Source of the DNA: an uncultured Porphyromonadaceae bacterium
GTDB taxonomy: Bacteria; Bacteroidota; Bacteroidia; Bacteroidales; Muribaculaceae
DNA: 34,015 nt
NCBI GenBank assembly: GCA_947177135.1
Contig: CAMWTI010000012.1
Coordinates: 1-34,015, forward strand
Direction of reading: 5' to 3'
The notes below the pieces were generated by a model. The model searched no databases and was not told where the DNA came from. It worked only from the letters and a program-made list of their open reading frames with translations. Both the position numbers and the translations under genes were made by a program. Positions 18,585 to 27,524 of the stretch are shown piece after piece; position 1 is the stretch's first letter, and each line of letters starts with the position of its first letter.

Positions 18585-18615
18585 CAAAATTACACAGAAT
18601 TTCCCGTCCATGCAA
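18585..18615 (-). promoter_or_regulatory. Promoter of the lipoprotein/dehydrogenase operon, start codon five bases away
   Basis: Minus strand: TTG (18615-18613), a 20-base gap, then TAATTTTG (18592-18585), then TTGTT and ATG at 18579. Transcription should begin at or next to the start codon. Confidence 0.68.
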
Positions 18616-18638
18616 GCTTTACGCGAAAATTCACATCC

Positions 18639-21600
18639 TTAAACCGACATGGCAAGCATGCAGTCAAGAATTGCCACGGCCTCCTCGACCGAGGTGATAT
18701 GACTGACAGACATCGAACGCCTGTCATTGCGCTGGCGCAGTTCGCAGCGGCGATAGTTCTGCTGAAAATACGCCAGAATGCGGCCAAACATTGGACTTTG
18801 GTAATACGCCTTATTCGATTCGTCGACAAAATACAGATACATACGGCCCTGCTTCAACGACACCTTCTCGATGCCGAGCCGACGTGCCATCCATCGAAGA
18901 CGTGGCACTCTAAGCAACTCGGCCGCCTCATGCGGAATGCTGCCGAAGCGATCACGAAGACGATCTGAAAACAGCTTCAGGTCAAGTTCGCGCTCAATGC
19001 CGTCAAGCTCCTGATAAAGAGCGATACGCTCGCGGTCACCAGGAACGTAGTCTGCCGGCAAAAGCAATTCCATGTCGCTTTCAATAGAGCAGTCGGCAAC
19101 AAAATCATGCTCTCCGGCAGCTGCCTCGTCGGCAAACTCGTCGGCAAACTCTTCAGTGCGCAACTCCGTCACAGCCTCTTTGAGAATCCTCTGATATGTC
19201 TCATATCCCAGATCGGCGATGAAGCCGCTCTGCTCGGCGCCAAGCAGATTGCCGGCACCTCGTATGTCAAGATCCTGCATGGCTATGTGGATTCCGGAAC
19301 CAAGATCGCTGAAACTCTCAATGGCCTGAAGCCTGCGGCGAGCCACCGGACTGATGTTGGCTCCGGGAGGAACGGCAAGATAGCAAAAGGCTTTGCGCGC
19401 CGACCGGCCTACCCTGCCACGCAACTGGTGCAACTCGCTCAGGCCGAAATTCTGCGCATTATATATAATTATGGTGTTGACGTTGGGCATATCGATGCCG
19501 CTCTCCACTATTGTGGTAGCCAACAACACATCGAAATCATGGGCGGCAAAATCAATTATGGCTTTTTCAAGCTTTTCAGGCGGCATTTGCCCGTGGCCGA
19601 CAACCACGCGGGCGTCCGGCACCAGCCGGTGAATCATATTTTCAATCGTAGAAAGACCTTCGATGCGGTTGTTGATGACAAACACCTGGCCTCCGCGACT
19701 CAGTTCAAAATTGATCGCTTCAGCCAGCAACTCGTCGGTCATCGTGCACACTTCGGTCAGAATCGGATAGCGGTTAGGCGGCGGAGTGGTGATGGCGCTG
19801 AGATCTCTGGCGCCCATGAGCGAGAACTGGAGGGTGCGGGGAATCGGCGTAGCACTCATCGTCAGAGTGTCGACATTGACCTTCAGCTCCTTCAGTTTCT
19901 CCTTGACCGCAACGCCGAATTTCTGCTCCTCGTCAACCACAAGCAGCCCCAGATCCCTGAATTTCACCGTCTTGCCAATCAGCTTGTGAGTGCCTATTAT
20001 TATGTCGATCTTGCCATCAGCAAGATCGGCCAGAATCTCCTTTACCTGCTTGGGCGAACGCGCGCGGCTGAGATAGTCCACCCGTACCGGAAAATCCTTC
20101 AGCCGCTCGCTGAACGTGCGGAAATGCTGATAGGCCAGCACTGTGGTCGGGACAAGCACCGCTGTCTGCTTTCCATCCGTGGCTGCTTTGAATGCAGCGC
20201 GTATTGCAATTTCGGTCTTGCCGAATCCGACGTCGCCACAGATCAGCCGGTCCATGGGCCTTGGCGACTCCATGTCGGCTTTCACCGCTTTTGTGGCGGT
20301 GAACTGATCTGGCGTGTCTTCATACACAAACGACGCCTCAAGCTCATGCTGCAGATAGCTGTCAGGCGAAAAACTATATCCCTGTTCCTGACGCCGGCGC
20401 GAATACAGAGAAATTAGATCGCGGGCAATATCCTTGAGCTTTGACTTTGTCCGCTCCTTCATTCTGGCCCATGCTCCCGAACCGAGCTTGCTTATTTTCG
20501 GTTCGGCGCCATCCTTGCCACGATATTTGCTGAGTTTATGGAGCGAATGAAGCGAAACAAAGATGGTGTCACCGTTGAGATAGGTCAACTTGATCATCTC
20601 CTGCATCGTACCATTGATTCCGGCCGTGTGGACAAGTCCGTCAAACCGGCCCACTCCATGATCGGAATGAACGATGAAATCACCAGGCTCTATCGATGAC
20701 AATTCCTTGAGCGACAATGCGAGTTTGCCAGAACGCGCTCTCTCGCTGCGAAGATTATACTTGTGGAAACGGTCAAAGATCTGATGGTCGGTAAAAACGC
20801 ACATCCGGCTCATGTGGTCAACAAACCCTTCATGAAGAGTGGCATCGACGGGAATGAAGCCAATATCGTCGCCTCGCTCGGCAAATATGTCTTTGAGCCG
20901 CTCATGCTGCCTGACGCTGTCTGACAGGATACAGAGTCTGTAACCATCGGCCAGCAAAGCCTTGAACGAGCTTGAAATAAGATCGAAATTCTTATGGTAT
21001 ACCCCCTGCGGAGAGCACTGCATGTCAATTATTGCCCTGGCATCGGAATCGGCCGAATTTCCTGCCGAAAACGTCAGAATCCTGAAGCGCGAAAATCTGG
21101 CGGCAAAATCGGCAGCATCGACCACATTAGACATTGCGTCCTTATCGCCTTCATCGGCAATCGCCGCCGATCCGCTGAAATGCTCTCCGGCAATCTCCGC
21201 GACCCTGGATGTGACCAAGTCGGCCGAATCGCGCACACAGATCACGGTTTCTTTGCCCAGAAACTCAAGCAATGAGCCGCCACTGCCTCTGGCAGCCACA
21301 TTTCCGGCAATATCGACTGCATCAAGTTTACGCTCTGATAGCTGGGTCTCCACACTAAACTCACGGATAGATTCGACATCGTCGCCAAAAAGATCAATGC
21401 GCAACGGAAGTTCGCCAGACCATCCGAACACGTCGAGAATCGAACCGCGAACCGCAAATTGCCCCGGCTCATAGACATAATCCTGCTCAACAAATCCATT
21501 GGAACGAAGCCACTTCTGTGTCTCGGTCAAATCCAGCGAACCGCCGGCAGAAACATGTATCATATGACCGGAGACGGCATCCGGCGAAGCAACTCGCTCG

Positions 21601-21983
21601 GCCAGCGCATCAGGATAAGTCACCAGAAAGCGCAATCCCGATTCTGGCGAATAGAGCCTGGTCAGTGCGTCTGTGCGCAGAATTTGCTGTGGAGCGTCAG
21701 GTTGTCCGTATTTTATATGGCGGCGGTAACCCGATGGAAGCATCGCCACAGCAGCCTCTCCTGCTTGACAAAGCCGACATATGTCATGATAGAGATAGCC
21801 GGCGTCATCCAGCGAATCAGCCACTACCACAACCGGGCGCTTGACCGGAAGCAATGACAAAAGCATTGCCGCCGCCGATCCGCTTGCTCCGGTCACTGAC
21901 ACACGGCGCGATTTCAAAGCTGCGGCAAGAGCTTCACGCCGGCCTCCGGCCGACAGCATCGGCAATAACTCAGCAAGGGTCAT
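18639..21983 (-). CDS. mfd: Transcription-repair coupling factor Mfd
   Basis: A full-length 1114-residue ATPase that removes stalled RNA polymerase at DNA lesions and recruits UvrA. The N-terminal UvrB-like module includes LEFLGKETVICVRDSADL. The RNA polymerase-interacting domain begins SSIEPGDFIVHSDHGVGRFDGLVH (about 428). Walker A is GDVGFGKTEIAIRA (about 582) and the DEEQ box is VVDEEQKFG (about 683). The helicase motif GRVGRSARKAFCYL and the C-terminal TRCF domain (ADYVPGDRERIALYQELDGI) follow. The start is one base after the stop of the S41 protease gene (TGAGATG), so both are one operon. Confidence 0.98.
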   Translation of the reverse strand: MTLAELLPMLSAGGRREALAAALKSRRVSVTGASGSAAAMLLSLLPVKRPVVVVADSLDDAGYLYHDICRLCQAGEAAVAMLPSGYRRHIKYGQPDAPQQILRTDALTRLYSPESGLRFLVTYPDALAERVASPDAVSGHMIHVSAGGSLDLTETQKWLRSNGFVEQDYVYEPGQFAVRGSILDVFGWSGELPLRIDLFGDDVESIREFSVETQLSERKLDAVDIAGNVAARGSGGSLLEFLGKETVICVRDSADLVTSRVAEIAGEHFSGSAAIADEGDKDAMSNVVDAADFAARFSRFRILTFSAGNSADSDARAIIDMQCSPQGVYHKNFDLISSSFKALLADGYRLCILSDSVRQHERLKDIFAERGDDIGFIPVDATLHEGFVDHMSRMCVFTDHQIFDRFHKYNLRSERARSGKLALSLKELSSIEPGDFIVHSDHGVGRFDGLVHTAGINGTMQEMIKLTYLNGDTIFVSLHSLHKLSKYRGKDGAEPKISKLGSGAWARMKERTKSKLKDIARDLISLYSRRRQEQGYSFSPDSYLQHELEASFVYEDTPDQFTATKAVKADMESPRPMDRLICGDVGFGKTEIAIRAAFKAATDGKQTAVLVPTTVLAYQHFRTFSERLKDFPVRVDYLSRARSPKQVKEILADLADGKIDIIIGTHKLIGKTVKFRDLGLLVVDEEQKFGVAVKEKLKELKVNVDTLTMSATPIPRTLQFSLMGARDLSAITTPPPNRYPILTEVCTMTDELLAEAINFELSRGGQVFVINNRIEGLSTIENMIHRLVPDARVVVGHGQMPPEKLEKAIIDFAAHDFDVLLATTIVESGIDMPNVNTIIIYNAQNFGLSELHQLRGRVGRSARKAFCYLAVPPGANISPVARRRLQAIESFSDLGSGIHIAMQDLDIRGAGNLLGAEQSGFIADLGYETYQRILKEAVTELRTEEFADEFADEAAAGEHDFVADCSIESDMELLLPADYVPGDRERIALYQELDGIERELDLKLFSDRLRDRFGSIPHEAAELLRVPRLRWMARRLGIEKVSLKQGRMYLYFVDESNKAYYQSPMFGRILAYFQQNYRRCELRQRNDRRSMSVSHITSVEEAVAILDCMLAMSV

Positions 21984-21984
21984 C

Positions 21985-23643
21985 TCATTTATTCAATATA
22001 GAACGGTAACCGGCCGGATCGGAAAGCACAGACAGAGCATCGTCAAGAGCGCGATTATAGCGTAGCGAATTGGCCACACCGCCCGACTGATAGTAATATC
22101 GTCTAACAATGGCATCGCTCAGAAACATCTCGATCTCCCGTCGGTTAAGATTAAGATCATGATCAAGGTCGTGGTGCAACAGTTTCTCAAGCCCCGAAAT
22201 ACGCTCTTCCACCTCAGCGGTCATGTATCCCTCGTTTTCCGCAGCCTCGCGAAGCGATTTCAGCACCGAGTCACACGCCCTGTCATACTGGAATTTCTCC
22301 GGATCGATCGAACGCTTGAATTCAGCGAAGATACTGTCGGTAATCACGAAGTCGCGCGCCGGAGCAATAGAGGGATTAACCGCCGCAAACGCTGTGGCGA
22401 AGTCAAAGTCATAGTTTCCTCGGCGTATATTGTAGAGCAAGCGGTTGGCCTTCATCGGCTCTGTTTTGACATCGGGTGTTATGCCGCCGCCATCACGCAC
22501 CTGACGTCCATGAAGAGTCGGATAGACGGTGGTGAGACTGTCGGGCGTGCGTGCCACCGAACCGTCATCATTGCGCCGCGAATAGTCAATCGCCTGAATC
22601 AGACGACCCGACGGAATATAATATTTCGCCACCGTTAGTTTCAACAGGCCATCATAAGGCAACTGACGCGAAGTTTGCACCAGTCCCTTGCCGTAGGAAC
22701 GTTCGCCGACAATAACCGCGCGGTCAAGATCCTGAAGTGACCCGGCCAGAATTTCGGAACTGGACGCCGATCCTCCGTCAATGAGTATGGCAAGCGGCAT
22801 ATCGGGCGCCACTGGCTTACGCGAGGTCTTGTAGACCTTCTCCGACAAAGTGCCTCGTCCGCGCGTGCGCACAATCTCGGTGCCTTTCGGCACAAATAGC
22901 GACGCGATCTGTACAGAACTCTCCAGCAGACCGCCTGGGTTGCCCTGCAGGTCAATCACGAGCGACGTGATCCCATGATTGCGCATCAGATCGTCAAGCG
23001 CGGCAGCGACTTCATCGGGAGCCTTCTCCGTAAACGACGACAACGAGATATAGCCGGTCTTGCCGTCAGGCCCCACGGTGCCGTAATAAACCACGGATGG
23101 GGTCTTTATCTTGGCTCGCTCAAGCACGAAATCAACAATAGAGTCAACGGCAAAAGGCCTGCGAACGCTCACTTTCACTTTCGTGCCGGCAGCGCCACGC
23201 AGGGCTTCTGAAGCCCGCCGGGTGTCCCACGAAGAAGTGACCGTATCACCGTCAATGCTTAGAATGACGTCACCGGCCTTCACTCCGGCAAGCTGCGAAG
23301 GTGTATTGAAATACGGTTCGGAAAAATAGATGGTCCCACTGTCAGTTCGCCCGATCATACACCCGATGCCGGCATATTCGCCGGTTGAAATCATGGTGAG
23401 CTGCTCTCGGTCGTCGGCCGGATAATATTCCGTATAAGGGTCAATATCGTTAAGCATGTAGAGCAACGCCGTATTGACAGATTTTTTAATGTCAATGGTA
23501 TCGACATAATTAAGCTGCAATTCCTTGACCACGGAATTAAACACTTCAAGCGAACGGGCCACATCCGTCTTGTCACTGCGGGTGGCACCAAAAGCGGCCA
23601 GACCGACCACAGCCGATATGCCCAGAAGATATAGTTTTCTCAT
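21985..23643 (-). CDS. S41-family C-terminal processing protease (CtpA-like)
   Basis: A 552-residue secreted serine protease. The start is ATG 23643, giving the signal peptide MRKLYLLGISAVVGLAAFGA; an ATG 54 bases upstream lies before the -7 box and cannot be used from that promoter. A PDZ domain (EYAGIGCMIGRTDSGTIYFSEP to GDTVTS) is followed by the S41 core with GNPGGLL, the nucleophile region DGGSASSSEILAGSLQD (catalytic Ser near 294) and the general-base lysine in SYGKGLVQ (about 319). It cuts C-termini of periplasmic or lipid-linked proteins. An extra C-terminal helical region (KRSIDPEKFQYDRACDSVLKSL) is common in Bacteroidetes members. It is the first gene of an operon with mfd. Confidence 0.93.
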   Translation of the reverse strand: MRKLYLLGISAVVGLAAFGATRSDKTDVARSLEVFNSVVKELQLNYVDTIDIKKSVNTALLYMLNDIDPYTEYYPADDREQLTMISTGEYAGIGCMIGRTDSGTIYFSEPYFNTPSQLAGVKAGDVILSIDGDTVTSSWDTRRASEALRGAAGTKVKVSVRRPFAVDSIVDFVLERAKIKTPSVVYYGTVGPDGKTGYISLSSFTEKAPDEVAAALDDLMRNHGITSLVIDLQGNPGGLLESSVQIASLFVPKGTEIVRTRGRGTLSEKVYKTSRKPVAPDMPLAILIDGGSASSSEILAGSLQDLDRAVIVGERSYGKGLVQTSRQLPYDGLLKLTVAKYYIPSGRLIQAIDYSRRNDDGSVARTPDSLTTVYPTLHGRQVRDGGGITPDVKTEPMKANRLLYNIRRGNYDFDFATAFAAVNPSIAPARDFVITDSIFAEFKRSIDPEKFQYDRACDSVLKSLREAAENEGYMTAEVEERISGLEKLLHHDLDHDLNLNRREIEMFLSDAIVRRYYYQSGGVANSLRYNRALDDALSVLSDPAGYRSILNK

Positions 23644-23686
23644 CAGATCAAACAGAGATGGAGATTTGTGGTTATTTTTAGCGGGG

Positions 23687-23717
23687 CAAAGGTACACATT
23701 AATATATATAACAACAA
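23687..23717 (-). promoter_or_regulatory. Promoter of the S41 protease/mfd operon
   Basis: Minus strand: TTG (23717-23715), a 20-base gap, then TACCTTTG (23694-23687). The start near 23681 leaves a leader of about 38 bases to ATG 23643. Confidence 0.72.
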
Positions 23718-23767
23718 CGCTCGAGGTGTTAATTTTCGAAAAAAATCACATTTTTTTGCCCAAACAC

Positions 23768-23798
23768 TTGCACATATCAAATAAAACAACTAATTTTG
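23768..23798 (+). promoter_or_regulatory. Promoter of tRNA-Asn
   Basis: TTG (23768-23770), a 20-base gap, then TAATTTTG (23791-23798), followed by CATCG. It lies about 30 bases before the tRNA. Confidence 0.85.
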
Positions 23799-23829
23799 CA
23801 TCGCAATTCCCAAAGGGGACAGCCCAAAT

Positions 23830-23903
23830 GCTTCAGTAGCTCAGTTGGTTAGAGCACCTGACTGTTAATCAGGGGGTCGTTGGTTCAAGCCCATCCTGAA
23901 GCG
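23830..23903 (+). tRNA. tRNA-Asn (GTT)
   Basis: The acceptor stem is GCTTCAG (23830-23836) with CTGAAGC (23896-23902). The D arm is GCTC/GAGC and the anticodon arm is CCTGA/TCAGG with loop CTGTTAA. The anticodon GTT at 23864-23866 reads asparagine codons. The T arm GTTGG/CCATC has the loop TTCAAGC and a single T-T mismatch at its second pair. CCA is not encoded. Confidence 0.96.
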
Positions 23904-23904
23904 C

Positions 23905-23944
23905 AAAAGCCGCAATTCCCTACATAGGACATTGCGGCTTTTTG
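23905..23944 (+). terminator. Terminator (or attenuator) after tRNA-Asn
   Basis: A perfect 12-base-pair stem, AAAAGCCGCAAT (23905-23916) with ATTGCGGCTTTT (23931-23942), ending in TTTTTG. The next gene starts only 13 bases later, so it may act as an attenuator for that gene. Confidence 0.88.
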
Positions 23945-23957
23945 TCTGATTATACAC

Positions 23958-24887
23958 ATGAAATTCAAAGGATACCTGCTCGCCGCAATCGCTGCCGCCA
24001 CATATGGCACAAATCCGGCATTCGCCCTGCCGCTATATGCCGATGGAATGAATCCTACATCGGTGTTGCTATTCCGCTATCTGCTCGGACTGCCGATTCT
24101 GACTCTCATGATGGCGTGGCGTCGGCGCCAGCTGACACTCCGCCGCCATGAAGTGCTTCCGCTGGCTGTGCTTGGCATCATGATGGCCATCTCGTCACTG
24201 ACTCTTTTCGAGGCATACAACCACATGAATTCCGGCATAGCCTCCACCCTTCTTTTCATCTATCCCGTGCTGGTGGCTGTGCTGATGTCCTTCTTTTTTC
24301 ATGAACGCTTCCGGATCACTACAGGCATCTGCCTGCTGATCATGGGCGCAGGACTAATTCTGCTGCTCAGAAGCGAAACGGGCTTTGCACTCAGTGTCAC
24401 CGGATGCCTGCTGGTGCTGGTATCATCGCTCACATATGCACTATACATAGTCATGACTAACGTGTCCAAAACAGTGCAGGGCATCCCGACTCTTAAATTA
24501 CTGTTCTGGCAACTCGCATTCGGCAGCACCGTTTTCATGACCATGATAGCATCAGGCTCTCAGCTGACCATTCCGACCCATTCGGCAGGCTGGCTCAACA
24601 TAGTGGCATTGTCAGCTCTCCCGACAGTCGTGTCGCTCAGCTGCACCACCCTGGCCATACACACCATCGGCCCGACCCCTACAGCGATTTTCGGCGCGCT
24701 TGAACCGGTCACAGCAGTGATCCTCGGCGTGATGCTGTTTGACCAGAGCCTGACTGCGCGTGAACTTGCCGGAGGTTTGCTGATCATAATAGCCACGACA
24801 ATGATTGTGGCGGCAGACCCAATCGACAATGCCCTGCTGCGAGTGCGCCGAATGTTTCCTTCCCTACGCAAACATATCCGATCATAA
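23958..24887 (+). CDS. EamA-family (DMT) membrane transporter
   Basis: A 309-residue inner membrane protein with about ten hydrophobic segments and the two EamA repeats: KGYLLAAIAAATYGTNPAFALPLYADGMNPTSVLLFRYLLGLPIL at the start, and CLLVLVSSLTYALYIVMTN (about 155) opening the second half. The second repeat ends GPTPTAIFGALEPVTAVILGVMLFDQSLTARELAGGLLIIIATTMIV. The family exports or takes up metabolites such as amino acids; the substrate is unknown. It starts 13 bases after the tRNA-Asn terminator with no promoter in between. It is followed after 8 bases by the GH92 gene, so both are probably cotranscribed. Confidence 0.9.
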   Translation: MKFKGYLLAAIAAATYGTNPAFALPLYADGMNPTSVLLFRYLLGLPILTLMMAWRRRQLTLRRHEVLPLAVLGIMMAISSLTLFEAYNHMNSGIASTLLFIYPVLVAVLMSFFFHERFRITTGICLLIMGAGLILLLRSETGFALSVTGCLLVLVSSLTYALYIVMTNVSKTVQGIPTLKLLFWQLAFGSTVFMTMIASGSQLTIPTHSAGWLNIVALSALPTVVSLSCTTLAIHTIGPTPTAIFGALEPVTAVILGVMLFDQSLTARELAGGLLIIIATTMIVAADPIDNALLRVRRMFPSLRKHIRS

Positions 24888-24895
24888 CACCTATC

Positions 24896-26992
24896 ATGAA
24901 ATCGATATTTCCGATATTAGCAGTAACCGCCATAGCGGCAGGATGCTCAACTGCCGACAGACAAGCCGGACACTCAACCGACGTCAACCCTCTGACTGGC
25001 ACCGACTTCACCGGAAACACATATCCCGGCGCACAGACACCGCACGGCATGGTGCAACTCAGCCCAGACAACGGGCTTCCTGGCTGGGACCGGATTGCCG
25101 GATATTTCTACCCCGACAGCACAATCGCCGGATTCAGCCACACACACCTGAGCGGGACCGGCGCCGGCGACGGATACGACATATCTTTCCTTCCGCTGAC
25201 CGGATCGCCGGTGAAAGCGCCTCAGCCGCTTGGCATCCACTCGCGGTACAGTCATGACCGCGAACGCGCGTATGCCGGATATTACAGCGTATACCTTGAC
25301 GACTATGACGTGACAGTGGAACTGACCGCGACACCTCGGGCCGGCGTGCAACGCTACACGTGGCCCGGCGACACCGGCACCGTCATTATCAACCTGACAA
25401 AAGCCATGAACTGGGACGCGCTGACTGATGCCGAAATCTGCGCCGTGGACCGCACGACCCTGACCGGCCACAGATTCTCGACCGGATGGGCACGCGACCA
25501 ACGCGTGTGGTTCGCCACCAGATTCTCGCAGCCATGGCAGTCAATGAGCGTCGACACGACCGGCGGAGGCGCGATAGCCACTCTGCGTTTCGCCACCTCT
25601 CCAGGATCATCCCTGACAATCTACACCGCCTTGAGCGGCACCGACGCCGACGGAGCCATGGCCAACCTCGCCGCAGAAGCCCCCCACGACAATTTCGACA
25701 GATATCTCGCGCAAGCGACCGGAGAATGGGACCGCGCATTGTCTGCGATAGAGATCGATACTGATGACCAGACGGTAAAACGCACGTTCTACACCGCGCT
25801 GTATCATGCCCTGCTGTGTCCCGAACTGTTCAGCGACAGCGACGGTCGATACCGGGGCCCCGACGGACAAATCCACACGAATGCTCCCGGGCAACCGCAC
25901 TATCACATGTTCTCGCTGTGGGACACATATCGCGCGGCACACCCGCTCTACACGATCATCGAACCGGAAGCCGCCGGCAACATGGCCAGATCTCTGATCG
26001 ATTTTGCACGCCAGAGCGGACACCTGCCGGTGTGGACCATGTGGGCAGGCGAAACCGACATGATGATAGGATATCATTCAGCGCCGGTAATCGTCGACGC
26101 CATAGCCAAAGGTCTCGGCGGCATAGACCAGGCTGAAGCACTGGAACTATGCGTCGCCACAGCCCGTAAATATGACCAGCCATGGGTGGCTTGCGACTCC
26201 GATTCATCATGGTCGATGAGCAAAACCCTCGAATACGCCTATGACGACGCCTGCATAGCGCGCCTTGCCAGACTTTGCAGCCGAGAAGACATCAATGCTG
26301 AATTCTCCGAAAGAGCCGCCCGCTGGCGCAACATCTTCGACCATGAGACCGGCTTCTTCAGACCCAGACTGGCCGACGGGGCATTCCATTCACCATTTAC
26401 CCCCGAAGACTATTCCGACCACATCTGCGAAAGCAACGCATGGCAATATCTATGGTCAGTGCAGCACGATCCGGAAGGACTGGCCACAATTCTTGGCGGA
26501 TGCGACTCGCTAGAAGCCAGACTTGACCGCTTCTTCACCCTCGAGGCCGACAGCGCGTCACTGCCGATCTTCTCGACCGGCATGATCGGCCAGTATGCCC
26601 ACGGCAATGAACCCGGCCACCATGCCGCCTATTTATATAACTTCACCGCACATCCCGAAAAAGGGCGCAATTACCTCAGACAGATAATGAAGGAGCTCTA
26701 CAGCGACCGGCCCGACGGACTCTGCGGCAACGAAGACTGCGGTCAGATGTCGGCCTGGTACGTGCTGAGCGCCATCGGATTCTACCCGCTCGACCCGGCA
26801 TCAGGACGCTATGAACTGGGCGCTCCGATAGTGAAACGGGCTGAAATCAAACTGCCTGAAGGAAAAAAATTCATAATAAAGGCTGATCCGGACAACGAAT
26901 ACAAGGAAGTCAAGCTCAACGGATTTCGACTTGACCGCACATATATCACCCACCAGGAACTTACCGATGGCGGAATTTTAGAGTTTCTTTAG
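24896..26992 (+). CDS. GH92 alpha-mannosidase lipoprotein
   Basis: A 698-residue glycoside hydrolase with a lipoprotein signal (MKSIFPILAVTAIAAGC, lipobox AAGC, Cys17). GH92 enzymes are calcium-dependent exo-alpha-mannosidases that trim N-glycans or yeast mannan. Family motifs are seen in order: VNPLTGTDFTGNTYPGAQTP near 30-49, SHTHLSGTGAGDGYD at 81-95, SLWDTYRAAHPL, CESNAWQYLWSV with Glu512 (probable acid), HGNEPGHH at 569-576, and GNEDCGQMSAWYVLSAIGFYPL from 611 (probable base region and calcium site). It is full length. It sits 8 bases after an EamA transporter gene, not in a SusCD locus. Its 3' end overlaps the convergent GldD-like gene by 15 bases. Confidence 0.95.
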   Translation: MKSIFPILAVTAIAAGCSTADRQAGHSTDVNPLTGTDFTGNTYPGAQTPHGMVQLSPDNGLPGWDRIAGYFYPDSTIAGFSHTHLSGTGAGDGYDISFLPLTGSPVKAPQPLGIHSRYSHDRERAYAGYYSVYLDDYDVTVELTATPRAGVQRYTWPGDTGTVIINLTKAMNWDALTDAEICAVDRTTLTGHRFSTGWARDQRVWFATRFSQPWQSMSVDTTGGGAIATLRFATSPGSSLTIYTALSGTDADGAMANLAAEAPHDNFDRYLAQATGEWDRALSAIEIDTDDQTVKRTFYTALYHALLCPELFSDSDGRYRGPDGQIHTNAPGQPHYHMFSLWDTYRAAHPLYTIIEPEAAGNMARSLIDFARQSGHLPVWTMWAGETDMMIGYHSAPVIVDAIAKGLGGIDQAEALELCVATARKYDQPWVACDSDSSWSMSKTLEYAYDDACIARLARLCSREDINAEFSERAARWRNIFDHETGFFRPRLADGAFHSPFTPEDYSDHICESNAWQYLWSVQHDPEGLATILGGCDSLEARLDRFFTLEADSASLPIFSTGMIGQYAHGNEPGHHAAYLYNFTAHPEKGRNYLRQIMKELYSDRPDGLCGNEDCGQMSAWYVLSAIGFYPLDPASGRYELGAPIVKRAEIKLPEGKKFIIKADPDNEYKEVKLNGFRLDRTYITHQELTDGGILEFL

Positions 26993-27520
26993 CAGATAAA
27001 GCATATCAGCGCTGACAGCATCCACCACCGGACGGATAGAATCCGGATCAACCGGCATGGAAAAAGTCGCAGCGCCAGACAATACGTATGCCACCGAATC
27101 GGTCGCGATGAACTGAACGGGCGTCATACCGGTTCCGGCACGAGTTGTCAGCAATGCGGCAAACGAACCGCCATCCGTCGTCAGCCGGGTGATCTCGCCA
27201 TATGATCCTCCGGCATTAAGCGCCATCCGTTCGGTCCGGTTGTCAAGCACCGACACGACTGTGGATGAAGTCACCGGAGTGACCGTGCAGTTCACAGTCA
27301 GACCATATGCGGGATAAACCAGATCAACCCACAGGCCGTCAGCCTCTACTCTGGCGGAGTCATTAACCATCAGCACGACAGAGCCTATTCCATACGGCGA
27401 ATAAGCGGCAGGATACAACTCCACGCGGGGATAAGCCCGCTGACGGGGCACTGCCGCCGGACGATCGCCCGAACCGACGCATCCTGTCAGAGCCAATGCC
27501 ATAATAATCATTTTATTCAT
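26978..27520 (-). CDS. gldD: GldD-like lipoprotein
   Basis: A 180-residue lipoprotein (MNKMIIMALALTGC, lipobox ALTGC, Cys14). The body keeps the GldD layout: YPRVELYP near the N-terminus, then WVDLVYPAYGLTVNCTVTPV, a helix-rich middle, and a C-terminal motif TPVQFIATDSVAYVLSGAATFSMPVDPDSIRPVVDAVSADMLYLLKKL. GldD is needed for gliding and type IX secretion-linked motility in Flavobacterium; many non-gliding Bacteroidales keep a homologue of unclear role. The match is from memory, so the name is fairly but not fully sure. A -7 box ends four bases before the ATG. Confidence 0.72.
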   Translation of the reverse strand: MNKMIIMALALTGCVGSGDRPAAVPRQRAYPRVELYPAAYSPYGIGSVVLMVNDSARVEADGLWVDLVYPAYGLTVNCTVTPVTSSTVVSVLDNRTERMALNAGGSYGEITRLTTDGGSFAALLTTRAGTGMTPVQFIATDSVAYVLSGAATFSMPVDPDSIRPVVDAVSADMLYLLKKL

Positions 27521-27524
27521 GCCG

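Noticed and set aside
19107-20417. A 436-codon open frame on the plus strand inside mfd
   Set aside because: It lies entirely antisense to conserved mfd helicase motifs and its translation has no recognisable domain; long antisense frames are common in GC-rich coding DNA.
23644-23697. Upstream ATG at 23697 as start of the S41 protease
   Set aside because: It lies upstream of the -7 box at 23687-23694 and the signal peptide begins at ATG 23643.
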